A stretch of DNA of 64,000 nucleotides, taken from NCBI GenBank assembly GCA_013399895.1, contig VXBA01002855.1, forward strand, positions 3,566,550 through 3,630,549, read 5' to 3'. A program made the position numbers and the translations under genes. Of this stretch, positions 1-12,707 are shown piece after piece. The DNA is from Serilophus lunatus (taxonomy: Eukaryota > Chordata > Aves > Passeriformes > Eurylaimidae). The notes below the pieces were generated by a model, which saw only the letters and a program-made list of their open reading frames with translations, had not been told where the DNA came from and made no database searches. How positions within the stretch are numbered: the first letter of the stretch is position 1; each line of letters starts with the position of its first letter.

Positions 1-1118
1 TTGAGAGAAGTGGCCCAGTTCATTTAAACAAGAGACAGTACAGTCTTCCCTAGGTATCCTGCAAGATGCTGAATAATAATTTGCACATGCTTTCTCCCCT
101 TCAACAATAAAACTTTGCTTCCTAAAAGGAACAGTCTCAGTTCATGGCTTATGTAGGCAGATGGGAACTTCTGCTTTTCTGTGCCTTAAAACCACATTTC
201 TATCCCTCATGGTCACAGGATGAAGCTCAAACACATCACTTAGTTGAATTCTGGTTTTTCAGAAGCAAACAATAAATAAAGTTAGCTGGCTTAATAGTGA
301 TTTTAAGCCAGTCATTTCTGAGGCTTGAGTCAGAATTGTTAATGGTCCTGCAAGAAAATTCTTGGTATGGTAGGTAACAGAAATACAGGTTCCCAAGGAA
401 TTCTTTCCATTTCAGCAGAGATTCATCAAGGCCTCTTTCCTACAGGAAATTCTCTGGTCACCCATACACACTTTGGCTGCACCAGCAGCCACATGCTGAC
501 ACGTGCAGCAGCAATGCCCACCTGCCCACCCCATGAGCTAGAGCCTGATCTATGCCTTGCTACAATGATTTGTGTCAGATCTCATTTTTTAACTGACCCA
601 GAGACCTGGAAGTGCTAGAAGTTAGTTTTTACAACCTATCTGCAGGGCTCAATTATTACCCTTCCAATAAAAGGGAGAGGGAGAGAAAGAGGAAGAAAGA
701 GAAAGAGATTGAGAAAACAGGTATAATTTGAATATTACAACAGACTGGCAAAATACCAGTCACCGCAAAGCACACAGACTAACCGTCAGGATCAAAATCA
801 GGAACAGAGCACAAGTTAACCTCACTTCCCATGCACCGTGAAGTACATTATGAAAACTGTATTTCTGGTCATTCTGATTAAGAAATTTGGTATCTTTTCC
901 ATGAACTTCTCCCAAACAAAGGCTGCAGTGAGTGAAAGAGGAAAGCAAAAAAGGCTGGACCATTCCTAGGAGCTGCTCGCAGGCCTGTTACAAGCAGTGG
1001 CACTTGTAAAACGAGCTGTACAACCTCTGTACCCTCTTTATCGCAATGCCCTACACTATCCTTTCCTGTTAGGACTTGGCAGGAAGAACAAAGAAAGTGG
1101 GCCAAAATAAAATGCTGA

Positions 1119-1152
1119 GTTCTACTGTGTTGCTGATGCCTGAAACAAATAT
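1119..1152 (+). repeat. 34-bp dispersed repeat, copy 1
   Basis: This segment matches 2426-2459 in direct orientation over about 34 bp, with three transitions and one single-base gap; the shared core is ACTGTGTTGCTG then TGAAACAAA. Flanking sequence shows no further similarity. It may be a remnant of an unrecognised interspersed repeat. Confidence 0.6.
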
Positions 1153-2425
1153 CTCTACCCTCCCTCCACTCTTTCTCCTTCCTCAAATCCACCTCATGCA
1201 CTTGACATGCTGCCCACTGGCGTTCAGCCATTATCTCTCCGAACCACACCTGCTCTCTACTGGCTACGTGTCCTCATTCTTAAAAGGTGCTTGGACCATG
1301 CTGGAGGGTGCTGGGAAGCTCCTATCCTCATCAGAAATTGGAATGCACCTGGCCAGATGTTTCCAACTCTTCTCAATATTTGCGTCCTTAATGTTTTTCC
1401 AGTCTCTATGCAAGAAATGCCATTTGCTCAGACACTGCATAGTAAATACAGGCTTGCTTTCCTTAATCACCTCCCACAGACCAGCTGTCCTCAGGCAGCC
1501 TGATTTGTTATCTCTGTAAAGGAGGCATGAGTGATCCCCAACATGCAACTTCGGTTCAGACCACCAGTTGTGGATTTCTCACAGACTTCCCCTGTGGGGA
1601 AGAGGGCTGAAAGAAGATCTCCCGACATAAAAGCAGAATACCCAAGCACACCATTTAAATTCCAGGAATCAAAACATTTCAACTCCTCGCTGGATGGAGA
1701 ATGACAACCTTTCAGGCTAATGTGAAAAGCTGAATTTATACAAACATTTTGGTATAGTTGAGTCTTCCTGCCTGTGGAAAATTAACCTTCTTATCCAATA
1801 GAATGTGCTTTGGGTCATGGCAGTGAGCAGATGTCTATAATCTCCTGCACGTGGAGAATTTCCATAACATCAGAATTAGCAAGAAGTAAATGGGGAAAAA
1901 AACCCTGAATGGAAACAAGTGGAAGACTGACGTGGCTGTGTTCCACAAAATACGTTCTGCAGCTGCATCACTGCTCTGGAACAAAGGGGAATATAATTAT
2001 TGTTGTTTTACTTTCATTTCCCATTAGCAAAGCAAAAGCCAAATAAAAGTGGTTGTTATTTCTGCAGGAGAGAGCTGGCAGAGATGAGTGTATGAGGTTA
2101 CACAGGGAACTCAATGAGGAGACTATTTCTTAAGCTTGAGTAGTTCATGGACCCAGTGAAAAATATATCAACAAAACATCTATCAGTAAAATTCACCAGT
2201 AAAGATTTGCTACTGCAGGGCTGAGTCCAGCTTCTCAGATGCCCTGAGGATAAGGCTCAGCCACATTGTCTGGGGTAGGGCAGGACTTGGCTGCTTTTAC
2301 TCTCAGCAAAGAGTCACAATTGCTTTTGGGGACATCTACTTCTTTTGTCATGCTGGCCCCCACTCCCAGTGTGCCTCCTGCTTGCAGGGGAAGCAAGGTC
2401 CCTTCCTGTAGCCTGGGGTTTCTAG

Positions 2426-2459
2426 GTTCACTGTGTTGCTGGTGTCTGAAACAAACATC
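2426..2459 (+). repeat. 34-bp dispersed repeat, copy 2
   Basis: This is the second copy of the sequence at 1119-1152, in the same orientation and about 1.3 kb away. The differences are transitions plus a one-base deletion, as expected from two old copies of one ancestor. Confidence 0.6.
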
Positions 2460-3453
2460 CTCCATTGTACTTGTGGGGATGAGGTGATTTGCCATAAAGG
2501 CAGATTCTAAACCATACAAAACTTGCCTCCGTTTGTTGCTTCATCCTTATTTATGACAACAAGAAATGAAGCTCCTCATGTCATCTCCCTTCTTTCCTGA
2601 CCTTTTGGAATTAGTTCTCTGGCCACAGAGGTGTAAGACTTGCACCACTTTCTTATTTGCCTGCAAAAATCATCACTGTGGATAGAGAAAAATAAATTAG
2701 TAAGAATTAAGTGAGGAGGAGAAACAAAGCCAACAAAGCAACTGAGCTGCAGGATGGATCCCACCAATCTCTGTATAGTGATGCCAGTCAGTGGAAATCT
2801 GCAGCATCCTACTATCTTAATCCATCTCCTTTAATTGTGTTGGATAGGAATTAAGACAGCTCTGGGCTGGGAAAGCCCCTGCTTGTAAGAATGCCAGGAC
2901 ATAGTCTCTTCATGGAGAGGGGAAAGTGCAATAGCTTGTGTGGGAAGGATAAGGGGCATCTCTTTTAATTCCTGTCCCACCTGCAGAGACTGGTGCTTGC
3001 CGTGTTCCCCCCACATGCCATCAATCCTGCGCTCTCCCCAAGCACCACCCAACCAAAACTGAAGGAGAAAAGTATTTAGTTTCACATCTTTTTTTAGTTG
3101 CTTTTGTTGTTTTTTTTTTTTTTTCTGAATTTAAACACTTACCAGGCAGACAAAGAGTGGCAATAGCTTGTGCAAGGCCTGCTGCTTTGCCTACAAAACT
3201 GTGTTCAGTTCCAATACAGGCACCTGACCTGGCTGACCCGTGAGAAAGGGTAAAGAAGTGAGCAGAGGCACTGCATGACTGCAGCAAGCCCTCATGGTGC
3301 CACAGAACCACCTGGGAAAGGGGCGCCCTGCGACCTGACACACGCCAAGGTGTCTGCAAGTCCTGTTCAGCCCTTGGTAATGAAGTAGCTCCTTATCCTC
3401 CAACCAATCAATGCAGCTGCAACAGGGGTTTCCTCTCATTTCTGGGAGTACAT

Positions 3454-3459
3454 TTTATT
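3454..3459 (-). terminator. Candidate distal poly(A) signal of BMPR2
   Basis: The minus strand reads AATAAA here, followed downstream (lower coordinates) by a mixed sequence with TGTACT and CCTGTTGC. It sits 7.26 kb after the stop codon, near the distance expected from human BMPR2. Beyond it the sequence is less AT-rich. Other AATAAA hexamers in the same orientation near 3629, 3753, 4830, 5448 and 7824 are alternatives. Confidence 0.4.
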
Positions 3460-6400
3460 AATCATGGATAATAATAACATGAAAAACCCACAGAGGACTG
3501 TGCTTTTTGTCATTAATATGATCTTTAATAAATGGAATAATGCACCATTTTACAGCAAGCCTTTTCTTTTAGGCCTAAAGGATAGCCTTTTAAATGTCCT
3601 TATCCAATGTCTCTGTATCAATACAATCTCTTTATTTAGGTTTATATATAACAAAGCAATTCTTACAAGTATTCATAGAAAACTCTGTAGTGGCTTTAAC
3701 AATGTCAGCTTTCATAGTGGCATCCACAGATGATTAAAAAACAAAAATTAGCTTTTTATTTCATACTCACACTGTTCCATGAAACACAACTTATACAGCA
3801 TAGCAAGGGTATTGGGCAGCTTATACAAAAGAAATAACTGAAAGCAATTATTTATAAATTCATACATGATATTTCCTCAGTCGTTGGTGAGGAAAACCAA
3901 AAATACCCGTTAACAAAAGGGTTCTGATGAGACTCCATATTCTAGGATTTCTCCCCCTCTTCACCCAGAAAAGCTCGCTCAGAAAAGTAATGCTCTCTTT
4001 ACAGTTTTTCATAAGGAAAATGGCAGTTTCACATCTCCATATTTCAGCTTCTACAGAAGACCAAACCCTAGAAATTGGTCCTTGCCATGTTCCTCTTATA
4101 CTGCACTTGGAGAGGGGGGAGGATAATCAACAGCGATTGTAAAATATGATTCCAGCTTATATAAATGTGAATAGAGCACGCTTTCCTCTAGAGACAAAAA
4201 GCAGACAAGAAACATTACATACAAACCATTTTAAATACATTTCAACAGCGTGAGAGAGAGAGAGTAGTGTCACCAATCAGGAAATTCAAAAGTGACAAAT
4301 GAGTCAGCTATAACTTGGACTTGTCTGTTTGTTCTTGTGACTTCTTACAAACTACAGAAACATTAACTATTTTCTTTCCTTATGAATGAACAAGGCTGAA
4401 GTGTGGTACTTCACAATACAGTTCTGAAGCACAAAAAAAAAAAAAAGTGAATCAAGTGCTCTAGAAATAAACCTCACAGATTTTTGCTGTCTTAAAAAGA
4501 AGTGAGTGGGCTACAAAAATTGACTTTGGAGACTTTGGAACTAGGAAGTTATAAAGGCTAATTATTTCTGCTTTAAATAGTTACCGGGTGAGATGCTGTG
4601 ACCCTCTCATTGAGGCATGATGCTGTGATACATTTGCAAAAGCCTGAAAAGACTGGGAAGAAATCCTTCCTTCCTGTGACAGTTACTGTGCTCTTGAAGC
4701 ATGGTGTATGCATTGAAGGTAACCAGCTGAATGGCTTACAAATTTAAACAGCTGCTGATCAATAGGCTTTTAAAAATATCTGACAATTAAAGTAACATAA
4801 CTCCAACTAGTTCCTGCTTATAATGCACGTGTTTATTAAACCACAGTGAAATAAATAGAAATGGCCATAAAAAGTGATTTTGTCTTAGTAATACACCACT
4901 AAAAGAGTCGTGCGTGGAGCCCAGACACACATTAAAGGAATTGATGTAAATCGGAATTCATCTTGAAACCTTCCACTCCCACTGCCCCAACATAGTTCTA
5001 CTTCTTGACAATAACCACAGCTGCACTGAGCTGACCCAGCCTGACAACTGGCAAACCCCATCAGCAAACATCCAGCAAGGCATCGGGAGCCAGGACTCGC
5101 CCATGTGGTTCCCACATTCCACATCAGCCTTCCCAGGGCTAATCCTCCCAAGCAATGTTTAACACCACAGGCAGCAGAACACATCCCTCCTTTGCCCATA
5201 ATAAATGTCAGACTCCTCTTTCATTCCAACCCTGAGACGATGAGGTGTCCATTCCCTCAGATACACTTATGCCAAACATAACACCCACTTGGGTTTGCAG
5301 GAGCACCTACATCTGTTATCTGCAGACATGGAAGTTCTGCCACTGATAATACTCAGTACAGAAGAAAACTCAAAATGAGAAATTTGATTTGTTACTATTT
5401 CACATCAAAACTGAACCTACTTGGGGGGTGGGTGAGATCACAAAGGGATTTATTTCTACAGCTACAGTTTTGTATGACAATATAGAAGCCTAAAATGTAA
5501 TTGGATTTAACAAACACTATGTTTAAACGGCAACGACACATGTAACTATAGCTACTACATAAAAAAGCCACATAAAAATGATGTGTTAAATGTTCTGGGT
5601 TATTTTTTGACCTTGAAGAGAGGTACCTTAAATTACTCAGCTTCAGATAAAGCTTGTCTTGTGGACTCCTCCCAGGTTTCTCTCTCTCTCATAAATCCAC
5701 TCCACCCAAACAATCAGTGACAAGTCTGTCATGGGAGATCTCCAGCTACCGGACTATATGTCACAGTCTGATCCCAACTTTACTGTGATGCACTAAAGAC
5801 AATTTTAAAATGGCATATGAAAAAAACCACAGCTGTATTCCTTACCAGTGCTACCATCTGATGCTGTCACGCACAACACACATATGCATCTAAATACATA
5901 AGGAGTTTACATAAAAAATATATATCTGGCTTCACTGCAATACATAGTTTTTTCACTGAAGACAGACAAAGTTGAACAAAAAATAATAAGCACACTTATA
6001 CAGGAGGTTAATATATCTACCTGTTAAAATGGGTAATGGGAGATCAGACAGAGAAGTGTAAAAATCCAAATTTATGCAAAACACTAAGTTGTCCAGTCTA
6101 TCATAGACTAATCAATCCAATTTCGATTTACTTTGATGAGCTTCTACAAATTTTTCAATTAGACATCAGGTCATGCATATTCTACTGTGTTTGGCAATTA
6201 TTATTTTTATGGCTTAAAACCAGACTGTTTCAGCAATGGGAACTGCCATCATTTTTATGCAAGTAAAAATTACAGTGTAATTAATGTCTTCTGTAGGGAC
6301 TACATAAATTTTAAATAAAATTCTCCCTAATTAGGCTAAAAACGTCCATAGTAACATTTAAATAACAGAATGACTATGAACTTTGGAATATTGTTCATGA

Positions 6401-7686
6401 AAAAATTACAATCTGAACATAGATGTAGTAATATTAAGTGGATTTGGTTTTTTAACATTTTAGAAAGGACTATCATTAGAGCAAAATGCACTGAACCTAT
6501 AGCATATATAATGTATACATATGCATTTTTAAAAGTGAGAATTCATTATTATTAAATTTGGGCCAATAGTCTATTCCATATAATTAAAGAACTTCCTTAT
6601 TCTTGTGAGGCAGGTAGGATTATGGGTTTCTTTTAGAGAAAAGTTGATAGGTGGGAGGATATGTACTTTTTAAACATATTTATGAGGTGAGGTTTTTTTG
6701 TTGCTCATTTCCTGAAACTTGCCAGCATCTATCTTGCATTGTTTTGTGCCCAGTGCACTGAAAAAAATCAAAATGTGTTGCCTTTAAAAATTAGATAGTT
6801 TTCTACATGAAAACAAAACACAAATGGGCAGGACTAAGAAAGCAAAACACAAACAGAAATGCTGTTTCTGAGAATATTCTAATTAGATTATCAGATGGTC
6901 CTCTTTTAAATTAGGAATCCCTTTGCTTTAGCTGTGCAGTATAAGTGCATCTTGAAGAAAGGCCTTGTTAATACCAATTGTTTAGCACATGAAACCATTA
7001 AGCACTGTAAGCAAATTCAGGGGAAGTGTTGCAGATAATATGACATATAAATATCAATTTAAGAAAGAAATACACCTGATTATGAGCCGTGTCTGTTCAA
7101 ATGATTAGAATTCACATTCTAAAAACCATGTTATGTTGGTGACTATCTCTATTATAGGAAACAGAACAAGAGACAATGCATTAACCTAAGCAACTCTTCC
7201 AGCTTCTACTAGTAGATTGTTTTCTATAACCAGTAAGATTTTGAATTTTGTCTCATATATACAAACATCACAAATGTTTGCTCTATCATTTTACTTGAAT
7301 TATCTGTTATAACTTACCATAGCATATATTCTACTGTTGCCTATTTGACACAATTCATAAGTATTTACACTATCATTCTATTTTCATTTTGCTATCTTGT
7401 CTGCAATATACATGAGAAATTGACAGAAAATAATCAACTTTTATCATGATCTTTTTTTTTTCTTAACAAACAAGCACAAAATCAAAAACTACAAGGAAAT
7501 AAATCACATTGGTCTCCCTTGTTTATAGTACATTTATCAACTATCTCTGTGTTTGATTTGGAGAATTTTCTCTCTTACATGTATTCTGTTTGGTTAAGGA
7601 TGATTCCCTGTGGTGGGAGATAAAATTCATTATCATTTAACTTACAGAGAAAGTACTCTATGGAGATTGGATTATGTGCTGTGAGC

Positions 7687-7703
7687 AAAAAAAAAAAAAA
7701 AAA
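7687..7703. repeat. A17 homopolymer in the 3' UTR
   Basis: Seventeen A on the plus strand give U17 in the BMPR2 transcript. Similar runs are A16 at 9271-9286 and T13 at 9966-9978. Confidence 0.9.
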
Positions 7704-7906
7704 GGCATTACCAAATTAAGCATTAAAACCAAACTGCTAATCTGGTCTCATCTAGCTGTGCAGAATATTTTGGTACGTGCTTAAGACCTGTTTTGACTGA
7801 CCTCTCAAAAGAAACAGCTTTTCTTTATTCAATCTATAAGGTATTTTGTCATAAAGTACATTTTTCTGTCATGTTAAAAATTACATTTATCCATGGTAGA
7901 TTACAA

Positions 7907-7946
7907 AGACAATATTTTCTACTAATAGACAATATTTTCTACTAAT
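7907..7946. repeat. 20-bp perfect tandem duplication in the 3' UTR
   Basis: The 20-bp unit AGACAATATTTTCTACTAAT occurs twice in a row without mismatch inside the BMPR2 3' UTR. Perfect identity suggests a recent event. Confidence 0.9.
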
Positions 7947-10716
7947 AATAATTCATCCCAGAGGCCCTCCAGCAAATGTTAGAAATAGATAAAGGAAAAA
8001 AACCCCATTGTTTGCTTTAAGAATGTTTAAGGAAAACTGCAGAACAATTTCATCTGGTATTAAAATGACTTTGATTGCATTGATCACAAAAAGTTGGATT
8101 TCTCATAAAGGCTTGGCCTGCAAAGAAAGGTTAGAGAAGACTGGGTGCAGATCTGGGTGCAGAAAGAAGCAGCAGTCAGAGAAGTAACTTTTTTCTCCCC
8201 AGAGTGTTCTGAGTTAGACAAGAGAGTCCTAAATGCTCTTTTCAGCCCACATTCTGAAATGCTAATGGATGATACATGCAAAGCAAAGCAAAAATCGTTG
8301 GGAAAGGAGTGAAGAATCTTCAATACGTGTGATACAGTGCTCACCACAAAACAGCACAGCACACTTCAAAGGGAGACTCAAAGGAGGCCAGGAGAGAAGA
8401 AAACCACCGTGAGCATTATGAACAGAATGCCAAAATTTCTGATTCAGGTCTTGAAACCCAGCTGAGCAACTGGCAGGTTTTTAACATCTGGGCTGTGAGA
8501 CTGCAGCAGATGGGAAGCTGGAGAGTGAATTAAAAGTCAAACCACAGGAAGGCTGTATTTTTGAAGAGCAGAGATATAACTGTGTATTTATACAGGGGGA
8601 TAACATAATTATGCCTCAGAGATGAGAGGTACTATTTGAACTGGTGCTTCAAGAACATCAGGAGCCTGAAATGTGCCTCTTGGCTTGTATTTCTACAACT
8701 ACACTTAATCAAGGTTTGGATTTACAGAGCTATCTCTTGGAGATATCTAGGAGAATCTAAGAAACATCAAGAAGCGTTACAAGAGAAAATCAGAGCAATC
8801 AAGCACAAACAAGGGATTTTGGGAAACGGCAAGAATCAGATGTAGCAAGGCATGTATTAGGCTAGTTGTATCATCAGATACAGAAGTACAAGGTTGGCAA
8901 AGTTTACCTCGGGGGAAAAAAATAATAAAACAGCGAGGAAACAAACGAGCTTAAAAGCAGAGCATCTGTTTCAGACAGCTGAAAAGGAGACAGGCTGAGG
9001 GAGGCAATTGTTTGCTGCCAGTATCCTGCCACAGGAGTCTGGCAGGCTAACTGAATTGATTTTCTTCCTTTGAACATCACCAGTTTTCAGATAAAGTAAT
9101 AAAACTTTACTTGGTACCAAAAACTGATGTGTTACACTTTTTTTATCTAAACAGTTTTTACTCAAGTGTTTTCAACCAGAAAGAGTATTTCTTAGGTGGA
9201 ACGCTATTTCTTAGGTCCTGACTAATAAGGAAATTAATTTTCTTTCAGTATACAGTAAAACCAATCATTCAAAAAAAAAAAAAAAAGGGTAAGATTTACT
9301 TGAGAGGGTGAAAAAACAACTTATCTCAATAGATATTAAATTCACATTCACTGACAGCTAAAATCAATGTGCACACAAACTGAAAGAAGGGACTGTGCAA
9401 AGGGAAAAAAATCACCAACCATCCGCTACAAACACCCATGAATTTTAAAGGCATGCAATAAATTTTAACAAGATGAATGAGGGGCTCTCTAAGAACTCTG
9501 AAGGGAGGATGAGTTTCAACTCAACTTGGCACCAACAGTCAACCAGGATGCACCTACCTGCCTAAGTAATTAGGTTAATTTTACCCCAAACTGTCTGTAA
9601 GGAGGTAAATCAGGTAAGATTTGTGACTTATCAGAAAACTGATCTGTGCCAAGTAAGACTGATGATTTTTTTTGTCCGTGTAAACAAAATATGTTCACAA
9701 CCTATCTGAACTTGAGCTTTTAAATATGACAGTTATTAATATTTTTGAATAAAATGTATTTTTCAACGTATATCATTAGTGATCTAAATAAGGTTTTACA
9801 TAAATACAGGGGGTGAAACTGCACACAAAATAAAATGGCTGACATTGTTTCCTTATATTTGTTCAACATTTTGTAATTCAGAACATCACAGGCTGGCATC
9901 TACTACTATAAAGGAAACACATTTTGATTTGTAAAGATCAAAGGAAAGGTACTGAGCTCAGATTCTTTTTTTTTTTTTGTTCCATTTTAAAAGCCCTTCC
10001 GAGTTGGGAAAAATTCATGCATTGTCACCTCTGAGCACAATGTGACATAGGCAGCTGCTTCACGCTGCCTACAATGTGCAAAGTTCACTGTCATGACTGG
10101 CTGACTGCTCAACTGTCAGGAAAAAAATAACAAATACAAAAATGGGAACATGTGGCAGTTTTAGAAACACACTTTTCAATAAAGCATACTGTGAACTATA
10201 GACTATTGCACATTTCAACATGACACAAGAAAAATAAGGAGTTCAAAAGAGAATACACTTTGCAACATAGAAATATACAGACTAGCTTGTGCACAGAAAT
10301 CAAAACATGGTTACAAGACACCACTGCAGTCAAACCTGTCTTATAGTCTGCTTATGATCTTAGTGACCTTAAGAAACTGGTCCAAACTGATTATCAGCAA
10401 TACTTTTTTTTGTTACTTTTTCTTAAAAAAATATTTTGAGACCACATTTTTGATACACATATATATATTCCGTGGTCAAAACAGACAGACTTAACTTTAG
10501 CGATACTAAATAAAAGTGCAAAAACGTTCAAAAATAAAACAAAATAAAAAATATGGAAGCATAAGCTAAAAATTTTCTGCATAGCTGAAATCTATTTAAA
10601 GCGAGTCCTCGGTAGGGGTTGCTGACGGGAGGAGAAAGCAGTTTTTTTAAAATGTCTTCTGCGTGTTCGTTTCAAATAACGCAAAAAGAAGGTCATTTGT
10701 AGGCTTTTAGAGTATT

Positions 10717-10967
10717 TCACAGGCAGTTCACTCCTGCGTCCTTAGATACCATTGTGGTGGCAGTGCCTCCTTCGGCAAGGTAAACAGCAGTGCTGGATTT
10801 GGAGGGGGCCGCCTGGTCACTGCCGTTGTTGTTGACCTCGCAGTGCAGCGGCTCGGTGGAGATGACCCACGTGGAAGGACGCCACCGCTTAAGGGAGTAC
10901 GGGGTTTTCACACGTTTCTTGATCTTTTCTCCTGAGCCCGATTTGCCATCCTGTGAGGAGTCACCTA
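10717..10967 (-). CDS. BMPR2: BMPR2 exon 13 coding part: C-terminus and stop
   Basis: This 251-nt coding segment, identical in length to human, encodes about residues 958-1040 and ends in TGA at 10717-10719. It contains KSGSGEKIKKRVKTPYSLKR, WRPSTWVIS and the terminal TMVSKDAGVNCL. The acceptor is CCCCCTTCAG, and the exon opens TAGGTGAC; the T from exon 12 plus TA gives Leu. The last residues are highly conserved in vertebrate BMPR2, which argues that the gene is functional. Confidence 0.98.
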
Positions 10968-12707
10968 CTGAAGGGGGAAAAGAAAAAAACGAACGACAAA
11001 CCAAAAAGAAACAAATGAAACAAAAACCAACACCAAACCAAAAGAAAACAGAGTAGAAAATAGTATTATGAGGGACGCAAGATTAGACCGGAGTCCAGGG
11101 TTGTTACTTATGTGAAACAGAACAAAATCTTATCACACAGAAGCAACTGTGTGGCACAGGCATGACAGATATATCAACTTCAATAGCTGCCACTAAAACA
11201 AGGGGTTAGATTCTGTTCTCTGTCAGAAATTACTTCAGTGAAGTAATTTGTGTTACCTGGAACGCACATTGGCATCAAACAGGAGAATCAGCATTTGACA
11301 TTTGAGGGGCTTTTGCAACCATAGTATCTTACATTACCTGTAATGGGAGGTACAAAAGATCATTGCTACTACAGGACAGCAAAGGTTAGAATTTTAATAG
11401 CATCATTAAATGTTAGGGCTCTTAATCCTACTTCACCTGGCAAAGCATTTCACCTGAAGAAAAAGTGGTCCATTCTCTGTTAAGATCCTAAGTCAAGATT
11501 TGGAATGTTTGGTTGCAAACCCAACTTTAATCATGTAAAAATTTTACTGCAACTGTACAATTGTAGTAAAAATCTGATTTTTAAAAAACTATATACAATC
11601 CTTTCTTTTAATTTAACCTTCAAGTAAAGGAAATTGCTGCAATAGTTCTTTTTCTTTATCTTAGTAAGATTTCAATTTACGTCAACATGTTAAGGCAAAA
11701 CTTAAGGTTTCCTACTTAAAAGGAAGGCTTAAACATCCCACTACTGAATATTCTACTACATTTTTTGAAAGATATATCCTGGTTTGGTTTTAAACCTTTT
11801 ATTTCCAAAGGCATCTTACACCTTAGTTTATTTCACTGATATCACAGCATTTGTCTAAATATAGTCAAGAGATTTGCAAGTACCTTTCAAAGATTACAGT
11901 GCCTTCTGGAAATAGATATTCTCTTTAAAATGCATACCAGGAGGCCTTTCCAATAGCTCATATAGGCTCAAAGTCAAACAAAGGATGTTCCTAACTGAAC
12001 TACATATGATTACATTCTTACAGTAAAAAGGGGTAAACTCTTAGGTCTTTGGCCATAAAACTGTTAAGGTAGTTATTCCGAAACAGACTATTAAAATCCA
12101 TTCCTTCTCTAACTACTTTATTAATTTTTAACATGTACATGGTAAACTCACAAAGAATTGCTGTAATTGTTGGAGCTCAGATAACAAAATGCAGAACACT
12201 TGACCCTTCAACTAAGGATTCATGTGGGTGAATACGGTAAAATCAGTTGCTTTAAACATAATGAAGTACGTAAATATTGTAATAAATTATTTTAATCAAT
12301 TCATCTTAGAGACAGCTACTCCCAAGAGATCGAGGAAAAGTAAGAGAAAAAGGGTATAATGTCCCCCTGCAGAAAGGAATAGAAAACTTTTTCAATAGGC
12401 TTTACAACTGCCAAGGTAGGGGCCTTGCAAGGAATGACAAAAATTAATGTAGTCAGAGTAGATGGAGTAGAAAGGGACAGATGTACTCTGTGCATGTGGA
12501 AGGAAGATTGCGCTCCAATGTGCTAGAAATGACGGAGATGGGACTTTATGATAAAGACTGTGCTGGTAGAGATTAAATTTATATAGGATTTAAAAAGTAT
12601 GCTTTGAGGAGGGACAGGAGAGACCAAAGGAATTTCTATTCAAGCAGCTATACATAGTTATTAAGCAAAAAAGTGTCAGAGAAACTGCAAATGTTGCAGG
12701 CACTTAC
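10968..12707 (-). other. BMPR2 intron 12
   Basis: A 1740-nt GT-AG intron, AT-rich. Adenine-rich sequence at 10981-11050 on the plus strand gives a T-rich tract upstream of the exon 13 acceptor. Apart from this I see no feature in it. Confidence 0.95.

Larger units (their letters stand above)
1..3430. other. Intergenic sequence downstream of BMPR2
   Basis: No exon, RNA gene or identifiable transposon was recognised. The open frames here are short, lack homology I can recognise and overlap on both strands. It contains a purine-rich stretch at about 671-717, a 34-bp repeated sequence (1119-1152 and 2426-2459) and a 15-T run at 3110-3124. In other vertebrates the next gene beyond BMPR2 on this side is FAM117B, but none of it is visible here. 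Confidence 0.6.
3435..10716 (-). other. BMPR2: BMPR2 3' untranslated region (approximate far end)
   Basis: About 7.3 kb of AT-rich sequence follows the stop codon with no coding exon. The human BMPR2 3' UTR is of similar size (roughly 7-8 kb), so I treat this as one terminal exon. It contains many AT-rich stretches and A/T homopolymers (7687-7703, 9271-9286, 9966-9978), a 20-bp tandem duplication at 7907-7946 and a GA-rich patch near 4253-4264. Several AATAAA hexamers in gene orientation could serve as alternative poly(A) signals. The distal end is inferred, not shown; transcript 3' ends would settle it. Confidence 0.7.

Noticed and set aside
1076..1519. 147-codon plus-strand open frame in the intergenic region
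   Set aside because: It overlaps several other open frames on both strands and crosses the 34-bp repeat. I recognise nothing in the protein.
3110..3124. T15 run as a possible retroposed poly(A) tail on the minus strand
   Set aside because: No target-site duplication or processed-gene sequence was seen next to it.
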